Source of the DNA: Stentor coeruleus
Lineage: Eukaryota; Ciliophora; Heterotrichea; Heterotrichida; Stentoridae
Assembly (NCBI GenBank): GCA_001970955.1
Contig: MPUH01000077.1
Coordinates: 1-64,000 of the forward strand
Direction: 5' to 3'
Length of the DNA stretch: 64,000 nucleotides
The notes beneath the pieces are model-generated. The model did no database searches, was not told the DNA's origin, and saw only the letters and a program-made list of their open reading frames with translations. The translations under genes and the position numbers were made by a program. Positions 20,205 to 30,200 of this stretch are shown piece by piece (within the stretch, counting starts at the first letter, position 1; every line of letters begins with the position of its first letter).

Positions 20205-21107
20205 ATGAGCCAAAGCGAAGACCACCATAAAGTAAGCCACAACAGAGAAAACAACTCAGATCATTCTAGATCAGTGCTTCCTAAAGAGGAACATCAGCTA
20301 GTAAAAAGGCCCCGGCCTTCAAAAGTCACTCCTATGGGTATAGACATGAATGATACTTTAGACAAGACTTCTATTATGATGACAAAATCTAATCGTGTAA
20401 GAACATTAGTTGAAAAACTTTCATCTTTCAATTCATCTAAAATGATCACTGAAAATAGTACTCGTGAAACTTTCGTTAGGAATATTTTCTTGATTTTATC
20501 GTTGCAATCAACTATGACAATGGTTGTTATAGCGATTGTAATCTCAGTAGATGAACTTCGTGAATCATTTAGTGAAGCTTCAAAAATACCTATAGCCTGT
20601 GGAATCACTATGGCAATTATAGGAGTGTTTTTATTGCTTTTTAAGAGTACTGCAAAGAAAAGGCCTATTAACTATATTTTATTTGCAGGATTTTCAATAT
20701 GCAAATCATTGATAGGAGCATATATTTGTAGCTATTATATGAGCCCTGCACCTTTGGCCGCTTTTGTCATGTTTGCTGGAATCAATTCTTGTTTAGCATT
20801 GTATACATCAAAATCCAAAGACAATTTCACAACTAAAAGAGCAATTCTAACAGCATTTGGTGCATGCACTCTATTCTTTGCTTTATCGCTATCTTTTTCA
20901 TATATGATCTATAAATCAATAATATACATTTATATAGCCATGATACCATTTTCATGGTTTGTCGCTTATGATGTTCAGTTGATGACTGGAGGACGGTTTT
21001 CTGAATACACATTTGATGATTATTTAGCAGCTTCTCAAATAGTTTATGTTGAAATCGTTGGGATATTTTTTTATATCTTGTATCTGCTAAAGAGATTAGG
21101 TGGTTAA
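20205..21107 (+). CDS. TMBIM / Bax inhibitor-1 family membrane protein
   Basis: This is a multi-pass membrane protein of the LFG/BI-1 family, which conducts calcium out of the ER or Golgi and dampens cell death in other eukaryotes. It has 300 residues: a hydrophilic N-terminal 85-residue tail, then seven hydrophobic segments beginning at about 87 (IFLILSLQSTMTMVVIAIVI), 124, 147, 172, 199, 228 and 270. The family's signature near the sixth and seventh segments is present: AYDVQLMTGGRFSEYTFDDY, then LAASQIVYVEIVGIFFYIL, ending LLKRLGG. Compare VYDTQLMLGG..Y...EYIFAALNLYLDII in animal members. Intact single exon. Confidence 0.88.
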   Translation: MSQSEDHHKVSHNRENNSDHSRSVLPKEEHQLVKRPRPSKVTPMGIDMNDTLDKTSIMMTKSNRVRTLVEKLSSFNSSKMITENSTRETFVRNIFLILSLQSTMTMVVIAIVISVDELRESFSEASKIPIACGITMAIIGVFLLLFKSTAKKRPINYILFAGFSICKSLIGAYICSYYMSPAPLAAFVMFAGINSCLALYTSKSKDNFTTKRAILTAFGACTLFFALSLSFSYMIYKSIIYIYIAMIPFSWFVAYDVQLMTGGRFSEYTFDDYLAASQIVYVEIVGIFFYILYLLKRLGG

Positions 21108-22411
21108 ATCTTAAGTTAGAATGAATGATATTTAGTTGTTTTAAATATGCTAATGCTTGAAATATTCATTTAATAATATAGACATAGTTTAAGTTTGTAT
21201 ATCAATTATAAGTAAAATTGAAATTTTTAATCATTTTTAAAGTAAAATATCGATTATGGACTTTTAAAGGAATAATATGATGGAGTTTATATTAATGGAT
21301 TTTATGGTTAAAATTATATTGATTTTGGAATTGGTACATTAAATAAAACCCTAAAATATTATGAATATTAAAACTAGAAAACAAAAACTATACGTACTAG
21401 AATTCAAGATAAAAATATATGATTGCTGAAGAAATTCAATTTTATTGATAATACGTAAAAATATATATCGAAATTAGTTTCTAGATAATGAAAAATAATA
21501 AAATTCTAATGTTTCAGTATAGATCCAATTTTAATAAAATCCCTTAAAAAAGCATACTTCAAAGTTTGCGTCTATTTTATTGAAAATGAGTGGAAATTTT
21601 TTAATGATTTTTAATTGATAAATTTGATAGTAATTTTAGTAAATATCACAATTAACTTGATACTAAAAAATATTTATTTTTTTCCATGACTATATGAATT
21701 CAAAAATAAAAAATTAGTTTGGAATGCTTGTATTGCAGTGAAAATGCTGAAGATCTTAGTGTGCAGGGAAGGATTGAAGAAAGTGACAAGCAAATAGAGA
21801 ATTGGATAGTAAAGACCCAGAGGATTCACATTATGACATAAAAAAACCCTTAGGAATCAAAAAAAAGAAAATATTAGCAAAAAATATACTATAAAAAAGG
21901 TCTCTACTATAACTTCAATAATAAAACTCACAATTTAGTTTATTATGCATTGAACAACAACATGATTTCCTAAATACAAACAAAACTAATAACACAAAAT
22001 GCTTAGTATTTATATTTGTAAAATCTATTAACCATTTCACGCAAAGATTATACTTTGCATATTTTATTTATTAATAAGTTTTTGATACTGAGACTCTCAT
22101 GCTTTAAAGCCAAAATAAAAATAATTTTTTTGTTGTAGTGCATTGAGGTTTCAAATAAAATAAAGGGTGTTCTATTTTATACTCACCTTCATATTTGCAT
22201 TTAAATACTTTCTTATTCAAAGCTAATAATAATTAGCTTTAGACTCAAAAGTTTACAATTTCTATAAACTTTTACACACCTTTTATATTCCCTCATAATT
22301 AAGCCATATCATCAAATTCACAATATAAATTTATATCAAATCCTAAAATACCATAGGATATCATAAACTCAATATCTTCATCAAATCAAACTCAATCCTT
22401 TATAAGTAAAT
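21108..22411. other. AT-rich intergenic region with one small relic
   Basis: This is 1.3 kb with no supported gene except the coding-like fragment at 21710-21841. The final 200 bp (22200-22411) is C-containing and G-poor, typical of 5' flanks here, and likely holds the RLP24 promoter and leader. Confidence 0.45.
21710..21841 (+). pseudogene. Coding-like fragment, Cys-pair peptide
   Basis: A run of 43 codons between a TAA at 21707 and a TAA at 21839 reads LECLYCSENAEDLSVQGRIE, then ESDKQIENWIVKTQRIHIMT. Glu/Asp codons and G-first codons are abundant, unlike the surrounding AT-rich sequence, and it has a C-x-x-C pair. There is no good start codon. It is either a relic of a lost gene or chance; no family was recognised. 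Confidence 0.25.
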
Positions 22412-22882
22412 ATGCGAATTGAGAAGTGTTACTTCTGTTCCAGCAATATTTACCCAGGCCATGGTATGATGTTTGCTCGTAACGACTGTAAGGTATTCAA
22501 GTTCTGTCGTTCTAAATGCTTCAAGAACTTCAAAATGAAAAGGAATCCTCGTAAAGTCAGATGGACGAAAGCATATCGTCATGCAATGGGCAAAGAAATG
22601 ACCGTAGACTCTACATTTGAGTTCGAAAAAAGAAGGAATGTGCCTATTAGATACAACAGGAATACTGTGGTAGAAACAGTTGGGGCTATACAAAAAGTCA
22701 ATGAAATCAAAGAAGCGAGACAAAAGAGGTTCTGGGAAAACAGAGTTCGTAAAGCTCAAGAAAGGCATAAGGAGGCTAATGAGAGAGAAATTGAAAAGAA
22801 TATACATTTGATAGACGACATTGGGCTTAAAGATACAATAACTCTTAAACTGACCAATAGAATGAATGTTGATACCAACTAG
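22412..22882 (+). CDS. RLP24: Ribosome biogenesis protein RLP24 (RSL24D1)
   Basis: RLP24 is a paralogue of ribosomal protein eL24. It occupies the same site on pre-60S particles in the nucleolus and is replaced by eL24 in the cytoplasm after Drg1/AFG2 acts. It has 156 residues. The first 60 are almost invariant in the family: [18 protein letters not shown], then [18 protein letters not shown], then [18 protein letters not shown]. The zinc-binding cysteines are at 6, 9, 32 and 36 (Cys26 also present). [15 protein letters not shown] follows, distinguishing RLP24 from eL24. The C-terminus is a charged helix ([20 protein letters not shown]). The protein is slightly shorter than yeast Rlp24 (199). 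Intact single exon. Confidence 0.95.
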   Translation: MRIEKCYFCSSNIYPGHGMMFARNDCKVFKFCRSKCFKNFKMKRNPRKVRWTKAYRHAMGKEMTVDSTFEFEKRRNVPIRYNRNTVVETVGAIQKVNEIKEARQKRFWENRVRKAQERHKEANEREIEKNIHLIDDIGLKDTITLKLTNRMNVDTN

Positions 22883-22912
22883 TATTAAGAAACATTAAAC
22901 TAATTAGCTTGG

Positions 22913-23550
22913 TTATTCGAATTGACTTGACTCCTTTTCTTGTTCAATATTTATTTTCGGCTTATCGATTATTGGTTTTTCATTATCATCTTTTTGTACT
23001 TCAGATGTTGAGTTTTCAGTTTTCTGTTCTTCAGTTTTTAGGTTTTGGTCTTGGGGTTCTATTATAAGTTTGTCTTCTGATATCTCAGATAGAACATCTG
23101 TTTTTATTGACTCAGATTCTGATGCTTTTTCAGAGGGTTCTAAGCTTTCAAGCTTTGGATATGGGTTTGGATGTAGATTACTGGGCTCGAAATCTTCTGG
23201 GATTTCTTGGGTACTTATTTCTGGGGTCTCTGACTTTTTGGGAGAAGGGATTTTGGTTTTAATTTCAGAAACTATTGGGGGGATTTCAATAGATGGAATT
23301 AGTTGCTGGTTTTTTTGGATTGAATTCGGTGAAGCTTTAATTTTGCAATCTCTGTTGTAGCTTTCATCATCAGTGAGTCCTTCCGAAGCTGTGAAAAATT
23401 CTTCNTTTCATCATCAGTGAGTCCTTCCGAAGCTGTGAAAAATTCTTCAATCTCTGAAGATGGCTTCATATGGATACTATCTATCATGCCTTCATTGATT
23501 GGATTTGGTTTTCTTTTTAGACTTGGAGAAGAGTTTGAATTAGATTCCAT
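22913..23550 (-). CDS. Acidic disordered hypothetical protein (model distorted by assembly duplication)
   Basis: The frame opens with ATG at 23550 (MESNSNSSPSLKRKPNPINE) and is interrupted only by the N at 23405, which sits between two identical 43-bp copies. Counting one copy, the frame runs on without a stop to TAA at 22913-22915, giving about 197 residues. The protein is rich in Glu, Ser, Pro, Lys and Ile, with runs such as EIPEDFEPSNLHPNP, ESLEPSEKASESES and TEEQKTENSTSEVQ, and is probably disordered. It is convergent with RLP24, 30 bp apart. No domain is recognised. Confidence 0.65.
23362..23448. repeat. Assembly overlap duplication around N at 23405
   Basis: Copies 23362-23404 and 23406-23448 are identical (43 bp) and flank a single N. 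This is an unmerged contig overlap. Counting one copy restores a continuous reading frame in the minus-strand gene. Confidence 0.9.
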
Positions 23551-24257
23551 TATTTAAATTGCCCCGCTTAAAATTTTGTGATTGGAATAGTTGTTTAGAT
23601 ATAAACATATAAATTAATCACTATTATAATGCTAAGAAATTTGATTTTATTGAATTTGTGACTATGTTATGTAAGGATCATTAGATATTTTAATTTTTTT
23701 TATAAGAGATTTTTTTGGTTAGTCTATTTTAGGGATATACTATTAGATTTTTTGATATTAATTTGTTTAAATTTGTGTAATAATATTTTTAGTTTAAAAT
23801 AATCAAGAATCTAGAAGTATATTATTATTTAATGGTTTTGAATAACTTAGTATTGTTGTAGATTCAAAATCGCTATTAAATATTTTCAAATTCTGGTATT
23901 TAATGATTTTTATTATATATCTAATTGCTTCATACTATATAAAATTCTTCGGCTTCTTTTAGTAGACATGATTTTTACATAGTTAAATGACTTGAATCAT
24001 TTAAAAATGGATGAATTGATAGAGTTTAACAGTTCGTTACCAACTTTAACGTTACTGAGTTATATTATTTTCATCCTTCATAAGTGCAACCCTTTATACT
24101 TAAATTCAAATTCCTTATTCATAAAAATTTAAATTTCCTACAACTTAACTCTCTCATATTTATAAAAAAAAAACTTATAATTCAATAACAAGCCCTTATT
24201 CTATTATCATACCCAAATCTTCATTAATAAATTTATTAATCACTTAAACTAAAATTA
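23551..24257. other. Intergenic region between two minus-strand genes
   Basis: This is 707 bp without an open frame. Positions 23560-23780 are G/T-rich on the plus strand, thus A/C-rich on the coding strand of the gene at 22913, and fit its 5' flank. Positions 24100-24257 are A/C-rich, fitting the 3' flank of the minus-strand IP3 receptor. Confidence 0.45.
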
Positions 24258-27200
24258 TTAACTATTATGCGAAGCTTCAAACTTTGTAAGTAAGTCCTCA
24301 ATATTCTTAATCCCCATATCAATATCCTTTATCATATTATTCTGCTCACCTTTCTCCCCTTTCTCAAGACACATAGCAGTCTTTGGTAAAAAGCTCACAT
24401 CACCTTCAGCTATTTTATTTTTAACATACTTCTCCAAACCATCACATTCTGAAAGAGGATTTCTTCTTATATAAATGATATACGCCAAATACGAAAACAG
24501 ATTATGTTCTAATTGTATATGTTCATTCCATCCAGACCCTCTAAGTTCAAACTCATATTTTTCTCTTCCACAAATAATACAAAAATTATTAACATCTTCT
24601 TCAATTTTTTTCCTTTTATCTCTAAGTTCTCCGAATGTGTCTATAATAATACCAAATATAATATTCAAGAGAATAATAATGACTATTATGAAGAATAGTA
24701 AATCAAAAACATGTCTCCAGCTATAAAGTGAATTGTTTTTATCAGGGGAATCTAATGCATCTCCAACACCTCCTCCTGCTCTAACACCATAATAAAGAGT
24801 ATAAGTTACGCAAGAGAGTAAAGTGTCACAAGCAGTACCATTATCGTAAAATTCACTAAAACTCAGAAAACCTACAACACCAAAAAGATAGACTATGATA
24901 AGCCCAAGAAGGACAGTTAAACCTAGTTGACGTTTGTTTTGTGTCACTGCACGAAGAATGTACCTGAGGTTTTCATTACGTCTTACTATATCTAAAAGTA
25001 AGAATGGATATACAAAGACTGTTTTCCAAGCTACACAAACCAAAACAATATATACCAAGTTGTATAAGTTTTCAAAGTAAAAAAACACATAAAAAAGTCT
25101 GAAAATACCATCAAAAATCGATTTTTGCTGTGCTTGTGAATTGCTTTCAGCGTAGTACTTAACCAAAACCGTCCCTTGAAGTTTATTAGCACTAGGTAGC
25201 TTGTATATATCTGAATCTTTTGGCTTATTAAACTTTTCATACAATATCTCAGGATAATTTTCAACAATAAACATCAAATACACTAATATGGACAAGAAAA
25301 TTAAAATCACCCCCAAAATTGTTAAAAAAATTCTACCAGGAAATGCCCCAATATTAAAATTGTCATCACTAGGCGAACTTATAGAAAAAAGTAGAATCAA
25401 ATTGACTAGGACTATCATAATAAAACTTATATTAGCCAAAGATTTTGACTTGCTTGACCACCACGACAGAGTTTTGAAACGTGATAGTTTTTGTAAATGA
25501 GACATGTGGATTTGACATACTTCACTGTTATGAAAAACACTTTTGATTTTTTCTTCATGTGAGTTTCTGTTAAGTTCATATAAGAGTTTATCTCTCATAT
25601 TGTTACTAAGAAAAACAATCATAGCAGGAACACGGAAAAAACTTTGTTCTAAATAGCCATCTCTATCTATTTCAACTGAAGATAATAATGATAGATAAAA
25701 CTCATAAGCTGTTTCATAAGTTACATCATTTGGGTCATTTTTAGCAAATCTAAGCTTGAAAAATGTTACTAATCCTTGATACATACTTTCTTGTCTACCT
25801 CCAAGTTTAAGGATTCTATTAGATAAGGTTTTAATCCGCTCATTGTTACCGTCTAAGGATAAACGTTTGAGTTTTGCAGAGTCTGGGAATTTAGACTTGA
25901 GCTTTAGGAAAATTATTATAATATCGAAACCTGAACAGATTGCAATCCACTCATCTAATTCCAAAGGTTTTGAGTTACCTTTGCAAGGAAGTAAAGATGC
26001 TTCATCATCAATATTAATATTTTCTTCCAATATTGCATCTTTGTTATTATGTATGAGTTCTTTATATATCTTAAGAGCTTCTCCTGATAGGCATTCGAAA
26101 TTAATCTCTTCTAGCATTGTCATACCGATATCTTTATTTACTTCTCCTTCCAATAACACTTTCAAAAAACTCACTGATTTCGTGTAAAAAGTCCTACCAA
26201 ACTTTTTCTCATTAATAATATTATCCACAAACTTGTACAGCTTCCTTCTTTGACCCAATAACAACTGATTTTCTATACATGGTCCTCTACATAGATCAAT
26301 CAAAGTTTCATAGCATTGAGGAATTATTATAATAGCTTCTTCATCATTAATCAATTCAGGTCCAACTTCTTTGATATTAATAAGGTATTGGGCAATTTCA
26401 TTGACCATGTTGATTGATATAGCTTTTTTGCCAAATGAAAAATTATCTTGTGATCGAATATAATGCTGGAAGTCTGAGTAGCAGTTTTCGCAACAGTATT
26501 GAAGAAGTTTGATGAGTTTTTCTACATGATAAGGTTTTCTCATTGATTTTCTTCTTTCTATTGCGCATTCGAAAAAGATGTTATTTCTTTCTAGCTCATC
26601 GTCAGAAACTTTACCTTGTAAAGCTTTTTCAGGGTTTTTTTCATATGTTACTTTAGCCCGATCGACAATTCTATCTCTAGACTGTCTAAGTTTTAGACGA
26701 ATATATGAGAAAAGATAGGAGTTGTCAGAGTGTTTAAGTATCTCTAAAAATTTCTCCTGTACCTTCTGATTCCCAAACTTCATCATACTCAATAGTAACT
26801 GCACAGCTTCATCCACAAGTTCAAGTTCATGTTCCGAGCTGATAATCGTCAAAGCTAACTCCAAAACTCCCGACTTACTTAAAATCTCCTGTGTTTTTCT
26901 TATATCCTCAAGCCTCTCATTCTGTTCATCCGACTTTGTATCGAAAACTTGATTAATCTTCAAATCACTCGGTATAAGAAGTTTCAATATTTGTAACAAA
27001 TAAATTTTATGTTCCTTTCTTTTAAATGCTGTCCCTAGCTTAGAAACAAATTCTTTCAATATAGAAAAATCATTTGACGTAATAGCCGGGTTGACAAAAG
27101 ATTTTCTGATTTTATTAACAAGTTCATGTATGTCTTGATCTTTACAAACTTCACCAAAAGTATCTAAAAAGCTATTAAAATCAATTACAATATTCTCGTT

Positions 27201-30200
27201 ATTAATAAGCCCTTCAGGTCTTGATAATACTTTGCCTAAAGTTTTCATTTTCTCCGTTTTTTTTTTCTCTCTGCTAATTCTGTTGTTATAAAAATAAGTC
27301 CTAAGTTTTGTTGAGAATACTCTCATTGATATTAGCCCTGAGTTAACATCAGAACTATCGGATTCTTCAGCGAAATAAGCAAAGCAATTGTCGATATCGA
27401 AAAGCTGATGGTTTAATAAACATTTAATTCCATTTTTGAACTCACTTTTCGAGATGTTCCCGTTTTTATCACTGTCAAATAAGGAAAATACTTCTTCTAA
27501 TGACATTTTTCTATCAATTATAGATTCACGAAGGCTTACAACGAGGCTTTGAACTTTTTCGTTAAGTACTTGTTGTATGGTCTCATCTTCACCCTCTTCA
27601 TTTTCCCTTAAGATACATGCTTCTCTACAGGCATTTATTATAAGCAAAATGTTGGAAAAGTCCAAGTTTTTAACCCTTCTTTCATAGTCTTCAAAAGCTT
27701 TTACCATTAATTTCAGTCTGTTTTTTATGTCGTTGATAAACTCGTACTGCTCACTAGAAAAATTTTCAGTCAAAAGCATGTCACGCATTATATGCAAAAC
27801 CCCATCTTTTTCACTATGCCAAGCCTGACCTCCTGATAAGTAATTCCAATGATCTAACACTTCTTGCTCTTTATCATTAAGCTTAACTTTCCTAATTATT
27901 CTTTTTTCCTCCAAAGAACTCTCATTTGTAAACTCAATTGGATTCGATGCAACAACAAGTTGCATAAAAGCATTAAATTTCAAATCCTGTCCTCTTGCAC
28001 AAGGAATATTTTTATACAAACCTTTTTGTGATATCCCAACTATAATATCTATAGTTTCCAAAGCATAATCAAGATCTTTTATAATAAGTTCTTTAAAAAT
28101 ATCCTCAATAACGCTTATGCCAATAATTCCTGATTTTTCCCCAGTACTACCATTCATGTATGCCTCATATAAAAATTTCAAATAATGTTTTTTGAACTGT
28201 TTAGAGATTTCTGGTTTCTTTAAAGTTTTAATCAAATTAGCTATAGTTATGAGTTTTCTTCCTTGCATTATCCCAAACCGATTGCAACATGTGCATACAT
28301 TTATAGTTTTTATGACTTCGCAATGGAATTTTCTCGCTGCTTTTTTGGTTTTTTCATCTTCGTTTGCTGGGATTTTTGGGTCAAGATAATCATAATGGCT
28401 GCTATGTTGTAAATGCATTTCTTTGATTTTTTTGTTGTTAAAAGCCCATTTAAGTATATCAATTTGCATTTTTGGGATAATCAGCATTTTTTCATCATAA
28501 ACAAAAGTTCTGAGCAATTGAATAAGATGGTATTCATAAGGATGACTGTCTATGCTTTCTGATATAAGTTTGATGACTCGGTTACCTTTTCTGAGTTTGC
28601 TATTTTTATTAAGAATCTGAGCCAAAAGCTTTGTCACACCCAGTCCTACTTCGATTTTCCCTAATAACTCATCTACAAAAGGTAATAAAAGTTCTTGATT
28701 TGTTGGATTATCCAAGACAAAGTTGTACATAAGATTTATAGTGTTTCTATATAATACTTTATGAGAAGTGTTTTTTAATAGTAAAACTTTACTTAGACCA
28801 TCAAGGACGTTTGCATGTCTCATAATTGTCTGCATTCGTTCTTTAGTTGAAGTATTTTGAGATTCACTTTTAAATAATTGTAGTATATCAAGGATGATTA
28901 TTGAAGCTTCTTTAAGACAAATATTGTATTCTAGTTTTATAACTTTTCCAGCTTGAAGGCTTAGTAGGGTTTTAAGTTTCATACTGAGTTCTCGGGATTT
29001 TGTAAAGACTTGATTGTATTTGTCTCTTTCGGGTTGGAGGTTTAGGAATTCTACTTGGGAGAGCTCTTTTTTTAGGGTGTTACGAAGATTTAGGTCGGCG
29101 AGGATCATTTCAAGAGCTTTTTTTCTCACTTCTTTATTCACGCTTTTATCTGAGTTGAAAAGTAAGTGGAGTAAGTATATGTCGAGGTGGTAAATTTTCC
29201 CTTCAAGCTCAATTTTCCATTCGAGTATGCTTAAGGCTTCTTTGTAACGCTTTTTCATTAAGGGCGAACCTAAACTAAAGTCAACTTCAGTATTTCTTTC
29301 TTGGATGTAGTCGAAAAAAATGTTGCAAAGAAGCTCAACATGCAAATTTTCTCTACGTATCATCATAACGCTCAAAGCATTCATAGTTTCTTCTAACATA
29401 AAAGATAAACTATGCTCAAGAGAATGTCTATATTTAGCATCTAGTAACTGTCTTGCCTTCTCGACCAACAAACTACACCAATGATCATGTCTTTCTGAAA
29501 CTCCCATTATAAGGTAAATCAAATTTTCTTGAAGCTTAAACAAAAATTCTATTTCAAAAACCTCAAAGTCTAATAAAACCTTAGTAAGTTTTAAATAAGC
29601 AGTGACAAGTTTAAGCATACCCCCAATTTCATCATAAACAATATCATGGTCAATAGTCCAAAAATTCATAACATTTTGAGCAATTTCAACAAAAAACTCA
29701 GGAGTATCTACTTTTAAAACTTTGTCCATTCGGATTAAACTTCTTGAATTTGGACTATCTTCCCAATCATAACACCTAGGTTTGAATTTAGACACAGGGA
29801 CATAAGGGTCAACATCAATAAACACTGCTATAAGAAACTCTATAAATGAAGCCCGTAGTTTGAAGTTTACATTTGAGTTTATAGCTAATAATAAGAAATT
29901 TGGAGTTACAAACAAATACCTTTTTACTTGTTCAATTGCTGGAGTATATCTACCTAAGCACATACTACAATAAAAATCAACAGCTGAAGCTACGTAGCGA
30001 CCATATTCTTTATCCCGGCATAAATCTTGTAAATAAAATATAGGGACTTCTCGATTGAGGTCTATAAGATCATCTGGTTTTACAATATCTAAATTTGATA
30101 AATGTGGACTTGCTTTTAGAATATCTTTTAAACTTGTGGTTTTATTATAACAGTCAAGTTCGATACATGGCATATTGTTGATGACATGCATTTTTATTAT

